62,000 nt of DNA from Cristatella mucedo (GCA_009760855.2 WPIO01000051.1:1477501-1539500), one strand, 5' to 3'; numbered from the stretch's first letter, positions 11,403-22,791 are shown. Notes: generated by a model not told the origin, from the sequence alone. Numbers and translations are program-made.

Positions 11403-11814
11403 TGCATGAGAACGGTCGCCATATCGTTAAGGCGAATGCATAAGAACGATCGCCATATCGTTAAGGCGAATGCATAAGAATGATCGCCGTATCGTTAAGG
11501 CGAATGCATAAGAACGATCGCCGTATCGTTAAGGCAAATGCATAAGAACGATCGCCGTATCGTTAAGGCAAATGCATAAGAACGATCGCCGTATCGTTAA
11601 GGCGAATGCATAAGAATGATCGCCGTATCGTTAAGGCAAATGCATAAGAACGATCGCCGTATCGTTAAGGCAAATGCATAAGAATGATCGCCATATCGTT
11701 AAGGAAAATGCATAAGAACGATCGCCGTATCGTTAAGGCGAATGCATAAAAATGGTCGCCATATCGTTAAGGCAAATGCATAAGAACGATCGCCATATCG
11801 TTAAGGCAAATGCA
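11403..11814. repeat. 34-bp tandem array, 12 copies
   Basis: The unit (aaggcgaatgcataagaa followed by cgatcgccgtatcgtt) recurs with an exact 34-bp period, counted from the cgtt ends at 11428, 11462, 11496 and so on to 11802. Copies differ by single substitutions (g/a, c/t) only. Each contains the inverted repeat AACGAT-cgccgt-ATCGTT and the longer GGCGA...TCGCC pair. The array ends about 160 bp upstream of the DPP3 ATG. There are no spacers, so it is a minisatellite and not a CRISPR. Confidence 0.95.
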
Positions 11815-12453
11815 GCGTACGCTCGAAGAGGCAAAGCGGCATCGAGAGCAGGCTAAGAGTCTCAACGATCGAATAGCCTGCACGCGCTTCGCTAGCAAAC
11901 GTGCTTCAGTGAAAGTGCCAGTGCCGGGTTGCACGCTCGCACATTCACCGAGGGCAACTCGCGGCCTGGCTGAGCCGCTGCGGCAGCTGCGGACGCTCTG
12001 AGGCGTGCTTATCGCTACGCTACGAGGGTGAGTGTGAGCGCGCTTAATTCCGCGGCGGCGTACGGTTTGATCGGGCGTGTTTGTTGATGACGAACGTGCA
12101 GGCTGGCAAGGATAAAGCGAGGCCAGCGGTGGGTGAACCCTCGGAAGTTGAACCAGTACGCGTCTAGCCACACAGCGCTAAAGGGAAAGTATGCGAAGCA
12201 GCGACGAAGCGGTGCACTCGCGGTGCACGCAATAGGTGAGCACTGCAGCCTAATTGACCTTCGGAGGGCGTATCTGCAAATGCGCGCGTTCATCCGGCGC
12301 TGTGGCACGATCGGGCTTTAGAGTATAAGGATAAACGTCCTGCTAAACGTGGTTGGACTTTGGTCTGAGCTTGGCCCCTAAAATAATATCAGCCATCGTG
12401 GACAAAGTTCTGTCCATGGACCCACTCGTTCGCCGGGCAAGCGATTCATTCTT

Positions 12454-12542
12454 AATAATGATAATAATAATAACAATAATAACAATAATAATGCATTTGT
12501 TATAGCGCCCTCAGAGAATTCAATCTCTTTTTAGACACTTTA
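12454..12542 (-). repeat. L2-type LINE 3' tail inserted in the gypsy RT
   Basis: The element has a (taa)n end, then gcgccctcagagaattcaat and ctctttttagacacttta, the reverse complement of the LINE tail. It is flanked by the 7-bp duplication cattctt at 12447-12453 and 12543-12549, so this is a severely 5'-truncated insertion. Confidence 0.85.
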
Positions 12543-13395
12543 CATTCTTGGACGACGTCGTAGTCAACGTAGCCATCGCGCCTAACGAACGAGTCGGCGA
12601 ACAGTCGGCAGCACCTCGATTGCGAAGCCAAGCCACCCGAGCTGTTGCTGAACGGTCACGTAGTGGGACTTCGCATACGGCGTCATAATGGCGAGCCAGT
12701 GCTTCGCCGCGATAATGCACTCAGTGCCCCCAAACGGCTTCGAACGAAATGACAGATGTTTCGTGGTGCGGCCAATGAGTTGAACAATTTCCCATTGCAG
12801 GCCGGTTGCGGGTAGCGTGTAGCTACCCGGAAGCGTGAGGAGTCGCATCGTCGCGTCCTCGCTGAGGATCCTGTCACTGGTTACTAACTGTTACTTGTTA
12901 CTGGCATTTAGTTGGTAGCGCCTACCACTACCGAGACTCTTTGGTGCGACGCGAGTAGCGTTGTCATGTAGTACTACGTAGTGTGCCTATAGTTCGTCGG
13001 TAACATTGTTGAGGACGCATCATGGCTGCGCACGGTGAATGACTGACTCGAACGCATATTTATGACTCGGCAGAGTTGGAGTCGCTACTGAAAGGCGTCA
13101 ACCCTAGCGATATCACGGGGCCTGAATTATGTTGTCGTCGCAACCGACACCGCAACAGTATTCAACTGGCTTCGGTCACTGAGCTCGGGCGACAGGCCGC
13201 TTCGCGCACGTGACGACGGCTCGGGGAGGCGTCGATGCGACGGCGGCACCTGACCCTACACATACGACACGATTCGAGCGTCGTGCGGTTTGGATGTCTC
13301 TGCTTGCTTTGTTCCGTCGAATGAGAATAAGGCGGATCGCCTGACTAGCGTGCCCCAGCTGCGGTTACAACCTAAGCGTATCGTGATGAACGTCC

Positions 13396-13406
13396 GTAAA
13401 GTGCCT

Positions 13407-13476
<70 letters not shown>

Positions 13477-13520
13477 AGTTCTCAGAGGGTGCTATATCAA
13501 ATGTATTATTATTATTATTG
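13396..13520 (+). repeat. L2-type LINE 3' tail with internal (GA)n expansion
   Basis: The tail starts gtaaagtgcctagagaaag and ends attgagttctcagagggt, gctatatcaaatg and (tta)n. Between them the usual AAAGAGA core is expanded to a GA run of about 65 bp at 13409-13473. Confidence 0.85.
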
Positions 13521-14103
13521 TCAGGCACTAGCGACAGAGGACCAGCGTAGCCGCAGCAGCAGTTGACAGACAGTGCTGACAGAACGATTGACCTACGCGC
13601 CTTCCATAGTAAGCACCCGCTCGGCATCGATCCAACTCTTAAGCCTTGCTCAACTGAGCTTCCCCAAATGCCAAGGTCACCCGCAGTCGGGTTGAGAGCG
13701 ATCGCGCGGTGCGATTGTGCATAGCGGTCGACCGGGCGCCAGTGTCGGGCGATCTTATGTTTCTCCGTCTGCCACTACGCAGAGCCAAAAAGACTAAGTG
13801 GGTATTACGGGTGAGAGTTATCTATAGCGGCGAACTCAAAGCCTTAGCGGCGTGCGGCGTGTACCGGTGTCAAAGTCCGCCGCCGGTGCACAATGAGGAT
13901 GGTGCGCCTGCGGGGTCATTAGCTAAAGGATACTCGGTCGGCGGGTTTTCGCGAAGCCCCCCCCTCTCCCCTGGTCACCCGGTGCGATATATGCAAACCA
14001 CTGGCTCTGAGGCCAGGTGACCGGCATTGGGCCGGGAGTTGGTATTGAGATTGACTAAGTGCCCAGCTGAGCCTGAGGCTGCAGCTAGTCCTGAGCGATC
14101 GGT

Positions 14104-14395
14104 AAGAATAATAATAATGATAATAATACATTCGTACAGAATAATATATTTGTATAGCGCCCGCAGAGAACTGAATCTCTCTCTCTCTCTCTCTCTGAGC
14201 ACTTTACAAGTGCTGCATAAAAATAGTTACCAAAAATTTGGCGATAGCATCCGCAAGCCGCAGGCACGAGCAAGTAGGCAGGTACGTGCACACAAAGGAC
14301 GAATCACAAAGACCCACCAAATGCTGCAATGACAAGGCGCGTGTTAAGCTTCTTTTTAAAAGCGCAATGGCAGGGGACGTTGTGACGTACTTGCA
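14104..14395 (-). mobile_element. L2-like LINE 3' end with internal (CT)n expansion
   Basis: It begins with (aat)n, then gtatagcgcccgcagagaac, a CT run at 14176-14196, and gagcactttacaagtgctgc, followed by LINE 3' sequence (caaagacccaccaaatgctg) matching the copies at 14838 and 22178. The copy is truncated near 14395. Confidence 0.8.
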
Positions 14396-14837
14396 GAGAC
14401 CAGACGAGCCGAAGAGGAGAACCAGCCTGATCGTAAAAGTCCTTCGGGTTACCGTGCACCAGCCAGCTCGGTTCAGCGACTTACTGCTTACGTCATTACC
14501 GAGAAGGGCAATCTGGAGATCTAAGAGGACGTTACGCTGGAATATTTATGAATATACTTGATGGCGGGCGCGGATGCTTTTATCTGGGCGTACGATTTGA
14601 TGAAGCGTGTTTATCGATGTAGTTTACGACGAGCATGAAGATTTATGATGTGCTTCGATGTGCCCGACTCCTTATTGTGTGAGGGAGGCGAGTCGCAGCG
14701 GACAGGAGGCGAGATACCCGGAGAAACAGTAGGCAGGCACTCGGAGTTCAGTTACGCTGGGAGAGCCGCCGCGAGCGGCGAGGAATTACATTCGGTCTGC
14801 GATTGCGCGACGACTGAGCTGCAAGCCTTTCGCGCTT
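14396..14837. other. Unassigned segment between two LINE copies
   Basis: This may be further gypsy-element sequence, because it follows pol debris and precedes another LINE, but no domain was recognised. Confidence 0.3.
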
Positions 14838-16680
14838 TAATAATAATAATAACAACAATAACAATAATGCACTTGATAAAGCACCCTCAGAGAACTCAAT
14901 CTCTTTCTAGGCGCTTTAAGTTTGCTGCAAAGGGAAACGCGATTGACTGGTGAGTACTGTCATGCTCGATAAGCAACATGAATACAATGGCTAGGGATGA
15001 CATGCACAGGGTCAGCATGCAAGTTTGGTTAGTGGCAGCATGCACAGTGTAAGCACGCATATACACATGAAGGACGAATCACAGGGACCCACTATATGCG
15101 GTCCTAAATAGGTGTGTTTTTAAGTTCTTTTTAAATGTGGTCAAGTCAGGGGATGTCATGATGCAAGTCGGCAGTGAGTTCCAGGCTTTGGGAGCATACG
15201 AACTAAATGCACGGTCTCCAAAGGATTTGAGGTTTGTACGAGGTATTGGTAAACTGTTGGATTCCGGAAAGCTGGTGGAGTGATGCTTGGCCTGGTGGGG
15301 GAGTAAATCTGAGAGATAGGCTGGAGCCAAAGAATGAAGGGACCTAAAAGTGAGCGACAAAACCTTGAAGTCGATCCGTTGCTTGACTGGTAGCCAGTGC
15401 AGGTCGGCGAGAAGTGGTGTGATGTGGTAACTGCGACGCTCACGACAGACAAGCCTAGCTTCGGAGTTTTGCACAAGCTGTAATCGCCTGATTGCACATG
15501 CCAGTAGGCCAGCAAACAGTGAGTTACAGAAGTCAAGACGGGATGCCGCAAATGCATGGACAAACTTAGACGTGGTATCCCTATCGAAATGAACCCGAAT
15601 TTTAGCAATGTTATGTAGCTGAAAGTCGGCAGACTTGACTGTGGAGCTGATGTGGTCGTCTAACGAAAGGTCACTTTGAAACATGACACCTAGATTTCGA
15701 GCTGATTCAATAGGAGATATGCTGGCAGAGCCAATTTTGAGCGTCAGCCTTTCCAATTTCTGAATCACGCTGGGTTTGCCCATAACTAGTAAGTTAGTTT
15801 TATCATCGTTTAGTTTTAGAAAATTTGCTGCCATCCATGGGCGGATGTCATGAATACATGCAGCAAGGGAGTTGAGAGAATTCGAGGTGCTCGAAGGCTG
15901 GGAGGGATCAAGGCAAAGGTAAAACTGAGTGTCATCTGCATAGAAGTGAAAGCCTAGATTGTGCTTGGCAATCACATCAGCAAGAGGGAGAGTATAAACT
16001 GTGAAAAGAACCGGACCAAGCACGGAGCCCTAAGGTACCCCATATTTCAGAGGTACATCGGATGATGTTTGTCCATTCACGTCAGTACTCTGGAGTCTCC
16101 CACTGAGATCTGGACCTGAACCACTGCAGAGCAGTGCCGGTGATGCCCGGGTGAGATGAGAGGCGCTCTAGAGAAACTTTGTGATCGATAGTATCAAAAG
16201 CTGCAGAAAGATCGAGCAAAACAAGCAGAGACATTATACCTACGTCTGCATTCCTAAGTAGGTCGTTGTACACTCTAAGAAATGCTGACTCTTTGGAGTG
16301 AGTAACTCTAAAGCCAGACTGGATCTTACTAGTAAGGTTTGAAGTTTCAATATATGAGTTCAGCTGGTCTGCCACGACCCGTTCTAGTGTCTTTGATAGG
16401 AATGGTAGAAGGGATACTGGGCGGTAGTTGCTTAAATTCTCTTGGTCTAGTGTAGCTTTCTTGAGAATTGGCCTGACTACAGCTTTTTTGAAAGGTGCTG
16501 GGACATGAGCTGAGGCTAATGACATGTTAATGATGTTAGTTATGCATGGCAGCAGCAGATCAATGCAACGTAAGAGCAGGGCAGTGGGAATAGGGTCTAG
16601 AGGACTTGCTGTCTTCTTTGATTGGGATATGAACTTCAGCATCCGGTTATCCTGTGCAAGGCACCGTCACGTGAACCACA
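14838..16680 (-). mobile_element. L2-like non-LTR retrotransposon, 5'-truncated, with RT domain
   Basis: Two open frames (16642-16082 and 16023-15079) cover most of the RT and the C-terminal part of ORF2. SPLDPIPT, LSNYRPVSLL, SKTLERVV, QSGFR and LLDLSAAFDTIDH are in the first. GPVLFTVYTLPL, FHFYADDTQ (catalytic FxADD), FLKLNDDKT, LHWLPVKQRI and WNSLP are in the second. The frame is broken by a frameshift near 16090 and a TAG at 16030-16032 where the family has the Gln of GVPQGS. The 3' end is the standard tail plus (taa)n at 14838-14925. The endonuclease is absent. This is the most complete LINE copy here. Confidence 0.9.
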
Positions 16681-16689
16681 CATTGAATC

Positions 16690-17110
16690 GACTGTTCTAT
16701 ATAGCCTAAAATGCTTGACACACCGAGAAGACTTGAACAGAATGGAAGCGTGGTGAATAGAACAGCGAACAATAGATTTTCAGAGCCCACAAATTTGATA
16801 TCAACGTAAGCCGATGCTGGTGCATACGCTGTCGCTTCAACTTACGCTTGGCAAAAAAAGGCCGGAATCTTTCGTTTCGTCGCTAGAATTATTTCCACTG
16901 GATTGCGATTTCATTATGGAGTGAACAGTGGCAGTTTCATCTAAATCCAATTGACCTTCACTCCAATTCTGAATCTTGATTATGGCTGTCTCAAATCAGG
17001 ACTGTGGACAATATCTACACCAGTTTCCAAGTACTTCTCAAAGTCGAATAATGGAAACGATGCAATCAGTAAATGGAACAGTACATGTGATTTCTTGATG
17101 GTTTCATCAC
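16690..17110. other. Unassigned intergenic stretch
   Basis: No open frame, RNA or repeat family was recognised. Confidence 0.4.
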
Positions 17111-17113
17111 GAG

Positions 17114-17290
17114 CTTGGCCGTGATATAGCCTATGGGGTAAGGTCCTCGCTTTTCACAACCGAGATCGTGGGTTCAAATCCTGCAGCGGGCGATATTTTA
17201 TTGCCAACTGAAAGCGGTGGTGGCATCCATTAAGGTTCTTATGCCGCTGTGCAAAAGAACGCTGTTAAATTAGCTAATATTTTTTGAAAT
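17114..17290 (+). repeat. tRNA-derived SINE, copy 2
   Basis: It has a head (tatggggtaaggtcctcgct) and a B-box (gggttcaaatcc). The body is gccaactgaaagcggtggtg, followed by gctgtgcaaaagaacgctgt and tagctaat. This is the family layout. Confidence 0.8.
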
Positions 17291-17329
17291 GCGAGATTAG
17301 CAGATTTGAAATCAGCCAAGGCCGCTTAA

Positions 17330-18260
17330 TGCCGACGAATGACATTTCTCTGTGCTGTTGTAGGGATAAACTCGGCAAGCTTGGTGTTTGAATCATTAAT
17401 ATTGGGCAGCAATCGCTCAAACCACTCAACAACTTTGGTAGCTTCAAGCCAACGAGTCACATCTCATTTGACAGGGCGCAATGAAGTTGACAGATATGGT
17501 CTATTGGACTTCTTGAGCGTGGGCAACATCGATATTCATTACACAATCAGTTCGGACTCCGACAAGAGAAATTGTGCAACATAGGCTGCGACTGCTAGAT
17601 TGAGACGATGACTGCGGCAACCCAACAGCGGTCAATCAAACAGATTAGCTTTGGCTGCGTTTGTAGAGAAATTTTCACCAATCAGGCAGACTGCTCGTTC
17701 GGCTTTTAGGTTGTAACGCCGCGTTGTTGTACGGATGAACTCCATATGGTTGACAGCTGTGGATGCTATCTTTTCAAACAACGGGGCAAATGCCAGGAGG
17801 AAAACCTGCGGCTCATGCCGCAACCGATCGGAACCTGCGGTTCTTCAATGTGCTTGTGGAAATTTCGGATAAGCTGGCATTCGCTCACGTGAGATCTTTT
17901 TTCAAAGAGCATCAGTTCGTGCTCGTCCATTACGATTCAATCGAGCCATTAAGTATATGTTGGTAGATTTTGAGTCGATCGTGAAGTCCCGAGACGACTG
18001 AGAAGTCACCGAGTTGACCCCTACACTGCCCGTTGATGAAATGCTTTCAGCAGCATGCGAGTTGAAAATTTCCTGGTATGCTAGGTATGCTAGGTGTTCG
18101 GTTTTGTATGTGCTTTATCAAGCTGTTGTAGCTACTCTTAACGACGTCACACTTTGGCTCCAAACCACAGCTGCATTTCCAGAGTTAAGACGCAGGATCC
18201 CTTGGAGCATTGCAAATGAAAAGGAGGCAGATGGCTGTGCCGGACGTTGAAACGGTGGGA
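17330..18260 (-). pseudogene. hAT-superfamily transposase remnant
   Basis: The reverse strand encodes separated pieces typical of hAT transposases: LFEKIASTAVNHMEFI, then AVCLIGENFSTNAAKAN, then GCRSHRLNLAV (the conserved GCxSHRxNLAV block), and DVTRWLEATKVVEWFERLLP with an in-frame stop just before it. The pieces are in collinear order but in different frames, so the gene is dead. The N-terminal BED finger was not found here, and terminal inverted repeats were not identified. Confidence 0.7.
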
Positions 18261-19139
18261 CGGCTCAGCGAACTGAGAAAAATCGTTAGAACTTGGGTTC
18301 TGGAAGGAAAATTATAAAATTGTGGCTACCAAACACGCTGCGCGGACTTACGTAGTTCCCGATCCGCACAATGCGGTCAGACTCAGAACTCTGGAAGTGC
18401 TGCTACGACCTCAAACTTAAAAACTAAACTGCCCCCTAAGTATTGCAATAATATTGATTTTTGTTCATCTGGACAATACAATACATTGATATATTGTTAC
18501 GCACCCAATATAATGTACAGTTAACGAAAAAATATATTGTCCCATAAATATAATTTTGCGGCGGCCTGAACGAATGTGGAATTTCGCACACGTACGAGTG
18601 GCCATTGTAAAGCCCCGGGAGCGACCACTGCAATCCGCTAGATACGGCACTGCCACACCTTAAACGGCAGCTGTGGCCTTGATGTACCGAACTGCTATGC
18701 GCTGCTAGCCAATTCACTGCGTCGGACACGGGCGGGCGTCCACCGCAGCCATAGCTTTCAGTCGGATTTGTTCATAGGGCCAACATTTTCTTGTCTCTTT
18801 CTTGTCTCGTAGGTCTCGCTGTCTGCAGCCCGGCACAGCAATACTCGAGGTTAAAATCTCGTGCATTACCGCATGCACGTGAGATTTACAGTTAGCAGGT
18901 AGCTGTGTCGACTCTGGCAGCTGCTTCGCCTCAGTCTGCGCCTGCGAACGGAGCGGTGCATTCGAATCTGATCTCTGAACTGAGGTGTCTGTTTGAAGCA
19001 CACCACCTAAGGGCGCAGCGGTCCACCGTCGTAGACGGTGCCCCGGGGTAGCCACCGTCGTTTGCTGCGGGACGCGAGCTGTGCAAGTAAAAAGTAAAAG
19101 TAAAGCGAAGATTGAACAAAACTCTCACGCTTCCTTTTT

Positions 19140-19205
19140 TAGAGCATACGTAAAGTGCCTGGCAGCAGTTTTCCGAGGGCGCTATATGAATTTACTATTA
19201 TCTAT
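19140..19205 (+). repeat. L2-type LINE tail fragment
   Basis: The stretch gtaaagtgcctggcagcagt followed by gagggcgctatatgaattta matches the LINE tail outline, with the AAAGAGA core altered. Confidence 0.55.
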
Positions 19206-19399
19206 TAGCCGATTCAAACGTTTACGCAGCGGCAAAAGAGCCTTCGCGGCTAGCACGCACATTTTGCAGGGTAGGCGTTAAAATCTTTCGCAAGGCAATC
19301 CTATGTTTAAATATAATAATAATAATAATAATATAATCCTATATATTTCCCACGGCGAACGGGCGATAGCTGCTTGCTCTTGGCTCTTCTACCGCCTCT

Positions 19400-19443
19400 G
19401 CTGATTCAACAGCCTCACTCATGAGTGAGGCTGTCGAATCAGC
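19400..19443. repeat. 44-bp near-perfect palindrome made of SINE-tail sequence
   Basis: GCTGATTCAACAGCCTCACT is followed directly by its reverse complement with a single mismatch. Each half resembles the SINE 3' end (aatgaggctgttgaatcagc). Confidence 0.8.
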
Positions 19444-19882
19444 AACGACTCTTACTTCTTAAATCGTTTTCACCAGACTCCGCGGTCGGTCAATAGTCGC
19501 GGTGGTGCGTGCTGGCCGCGTAACCCTCGGCGTAGTCGGGCAAAGACGTTCTGCTCGTCCGCTCGGCCCGAGCGAGCGAGCGTCGCTTTCTCTACTTCTT
19601 CCTCTCGCTTCGCGTCGGCGGCGGCGGCGAGCCGCAGGTCCGACATCGAGCGAGCGCTCGCTGCGCCGCGTCCGCTACGCTCTGATCGCTCGCTCAGCTC
19701 GCTCGCCGCCCGCGACGATTCGCCGCTGCAATCCTTTGCAGAGTAACGACGACGACAGTGGCGATCGCACCCATCAACCCCCCCCCCCCCGCTCCGGTCG
19801 CCGTCCTTTGGCGAAGGTTCTAAATTCGCGCGCCCCCCTGGCACGCATCGCGGCCGACGGAGTCTCGCGCTCGCCGCGTCAC

Positions 19883-19912
19883 GTGCGAGGCTGCCTCGCC
19901 GCAGCCTCGCAC
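19883..19912. repeat. Perfect 12-bp inverted repeat (GTGCGAGGCTGC, 6-nt loop)
   Basis: Arms 19883-19894 and 19901-19912 are exact reverse complements. The core GCGAGGCTGC is shared with the hairpin at 27004-27046. Confidence 0.9.
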
Positions 19913-20216
19913 GGCGGCGTGGCGACGGCGAGCGCTGCGCGACCTAAGAAGCCGCTCGCGAAGACCCGCCGCCGCCGCCGCTGGGAAAGTTCGCGGGCCG
20001 CTGCGGCGCCCGGAGACGCGCCCGAGCGAGCGCACGCGCCGCCACCGCGCGTGCGCTCGGCCGACGCCGGATTCGGCGCCGCCCGCCGCCGCTTCGCCCG
20101 CGGTGGCGCCTCCGCACGCGCGCTAGCACCGACGCGACGCCGCCGCGTCGCGATGAGGCCGACTGTAGGAAAGGGGGGGGGGGCGACCCGACCCCTCCCG
20201 TGAGTCGTGCGGGCAA

Positions 20217-20261
20217 TCTCTTGGAGCAGCGCGGCGCCACGCGCCTCGCTGCTCCAAGAGA
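20217..20261. repeat. Perfect 15-bp inverted repeat (TCTCTTGGAGCAGCG)
   Basis: Arms 20217-20231 and 20247-20261 are exact reverse complements around a 15-nt GC-rich loop. Confidence 0.9.
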
Positions 20262-20331
20262 CTCGCCGGTAAGCGAGTGCGCGCTCCTGCTATAGGGCCC
20301 CTCGAGTACGTCTCTTGGGCAGCCTAGCAGC

Positions 20332-20438
<107 letters not shown>

Positions 20439-20930
20439 GCGGGGGCGCCGAGGCGCAGACTTGCCGGTGCCGAACCAACTAGCGCCGCTCCGCCGCCGCA
20501 GTCGGAGTTTGCGAGCAGCTCGGCTCGTTAGAGCCACGCGGCTAGGCCAAGATTGCGAAAACGACCTACAGTCGCCGCAGGGGTCGCCGGCCTTATCCAG
20601 TAACCCCGCGCCGCCCCAGGAAGCCACCTGCTTTGGCTGGCGGCCAGCATTGTCAGACGATTTCAGTGCGCTGGTCATACGACCCTCGTCGCCGCGGGCG
20701 CTTGCGTCACACTCTCTGCCAGTTCGCCCGGTCAGACAACGATACCGTCAGGCCTCCTCCTCCTCGTCCGCGTGGTGCTGCCGATCCGACCGACGGCGAA
20801 CGACTCCGCCGCGTACGCGGGTACGAGCCACGTGCGCGCGCGAGTTTCATTCGTCGCCTTCGGAGCGCGTTCGCTCGCCTCGCGCCGTCAAAACTTAGTT
20901 GTTCGTGATTTTTTACGGGTGCAAGACAGT

Positions 20931-22177
20931 ATTAAATACAAGATGAAGCAAGAAGCGCGTTTGAGTTAACAGTTTGTTGTCTCAAAATTTGGACGCTACT
21001 GATCTAGAATGAGCTTTGTAATTGTTGATTGCTTACTTACGGGGCGCAAAAGCCCGCGCTTAAATTAAAAGTAATCAAACCCCCTCAAATTTCTTGCGAG
21101 GTGAAATGGCAAAGTGTTGCGCAAACAATAGTGGAATCCAATTTCTAGCTAGGGCTGGCCGAGGAGATCTTCGGCAGGAGCGTCATTCCTAGGAAACCCG
21201 CGAAAGACGGCGTCTGTCTTCGCGGTTTGATCTGACTCTGCGGACCGCAGATTCGGCTGCTGCATTCAATCCATCGAATGCGACGCGCGATGTGGGCGGG
21301 TTCCGCGGCGATTCTTCTGGAATTTAGACGCGGCGGTTGCCCTTTCGAAGATTGATGGATGAGAAGAAGGAGGAGAGCAGCTAGCATTGCCGCCGACGCC
21401 GGCGTACCCGCGCTGGCTGGCCTCGGCGTGCCGCGCGTGCTCCTTCCATCCTTCCGGGAGCTCGCGCACGCACGAAGTACGCGCCGGTGCGGACCGCGCT
21501 GGGGTAGGCCTGCTGGCTGACAAAGGGCGCGAAGAATGACTCGCGGTTACACGACGTCTCTAACGGATGTTGGCCCGCTGCCTAGGCATTTCCGGACTCG
21601 TCGGCGGATGCATTAGGTGCCGGCGGATGCGTTAGGTGCCGGCGGAAGTCCCGGATTCGCATCAATTCCACGTCGCGCGTTCTACGGGCACCGCCCTGCT
21701 AGAGGCTACCTGCGAAGGGGAGCGAGACGAGATGCGAGAAGCGAGAGCGCACGCTGCCTGTCAAACAGGGCCCCCTCCCCCCCTGCTGCTGCTTCGCTGC
21801 CCCGGATGAAAAGTTAGTGCGTAGTGACGTAGGGGACCTCAGAGTAGGCGAACGGTTCGACGACGGCATCGGCCAAGCGATGGAGCAAGTTGCATTCACA
21901 GTTAGTGTGCAAACATATGGTAGATGATGAAAATATCTCGAGTCGCAGAGAGGCAAAATGCATGCGTCGCACCTTGTCATGCCTGCGCTCTCACGAGCAG
22001 AGCACGAGCCAGCAAGCGAACCATCTCACGAGCCAATCTCGTCCCAGCAGACACATCTCTCTGAGCTAGTATGTCCCGCAAGCGATGTCCGGTTGAGCCA
22101 TACTAAGAGCTCGCGATTGGATGATGTCCGGATGTTCCTAATTCTGAGGACGCACCGGCAACCATTCGGCTCCTGAT
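20931..22177. other. Unassigned intergenic stretch
   Basis: It includes a short tandem pair (gcggatgcattaggtgccg twice, about 21604-21642). Open frames here overlap on both strands and match no family known to me. Confidence 0.4.
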
Positions 22178-22700
22178 GATAACAATAATAACGATACGTT
22201 TGATATAGCGCCCTCAGAGAGCGAAATCTCTTTCTAAGAACTTTTACATTTGATGAAAAGGAAGCAAGATCGAATGGTTAGTGGTAGCATGCTCAATAAG
22301 CAGCAACAATATCATGGTTAGAGGTGACAAGCACAGGGTCAGCATGCAAGTGTGGTTAGTGGCAGCATACACACCGTCAGAAAGCATTAACACATAGAGG
22401 ACAAATCACAGGGACCCAATAAATGCTGTAATAAATAGATGCGTTTTTAGATTTTTTTTTATGTGGTCAAGTCAGGAGATGCCGTGACGCAAGTCGGAAG
22501 TGAGTTCTAGGCTTTAGGAGCAAACGAGCTAAAGACGCGGTCTCCAAAGGATTTAAAATTAGTACGAGGTATAAATAAACAATTAGAATCTGAAAAGCGG
22601 GTGGTAAGATGCTTAGCCTGGTGAGGGAGTAGATCTGATAGGTAGGCTAGAGCCAAAGAATGAAGGGACCTAACAGTGAGTGACAAAACCTGCCGATCTG
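22178..22700 (-). mobile_element. L2-like LINE 3' fragment
   Basis: It has the standard tail (gatatagcgccctcagagag) then LINE 3' sequence collinear with 14840-15360, including cacagggacccaataaatgc, gcggtctccaaaggattt and agccaaagaatgaagggacc. It is truncated at about 22700. Confidence 0.85.
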
Positions 22701-22745
22701 ACCAGCCGATACGAAAGACAAAGGTGAGTGCCTTTACGACTTCAG

Positions 22746-22791
22746 TTTACACACGCACGCGCATACACACACTCGCACGCATACACACACG

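Larger units (their letters stand above)
11815..13820 (+). mobile_element. Decayed Ty3/gypsy-type LTR retrotransposon pol (RT, RNase H, part of integrase)
   Basis: Frame-broken pieces in collinear order are recognisable. RT has SLIDLRRAYLQM at about 12246-12281 and VDKVLSMDPLVRRAS at about 12399-12443, with LDDVV at about 12548. After it come NNFPLQAG-like thumb/connection pieces. The RNase H end is AELESLLKGVN near 13070 and VPSNENKAD near 13311. An integrase zinc-binding-like piece (SKHPLGID) lies near 13607. Many stops and frameshifts make it non-functional. Two LINE tails (12454-12542, 13396-13520) are inserted within it. LTRs were not found. A gypsy-group assignment rests on the RNase H and RT motifs; the exact clade is unsure. 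Confidence 0.72.

Noticed and set aside
11403-11814. CRISPR-like regular repeats
   Set aside because: The units are contiguous with no unique spacers, and the context is a eukaryotic gene with introns.
19502-20203. Long plus-strand open frame (233 codons) in the first GC-rich block, and its minus-strand partner at 19944-20678
   Set aside because: Both strands are open because stop codons are rare in GC-rich DNA. Composition is Arg/Ala/Ser with no domain.
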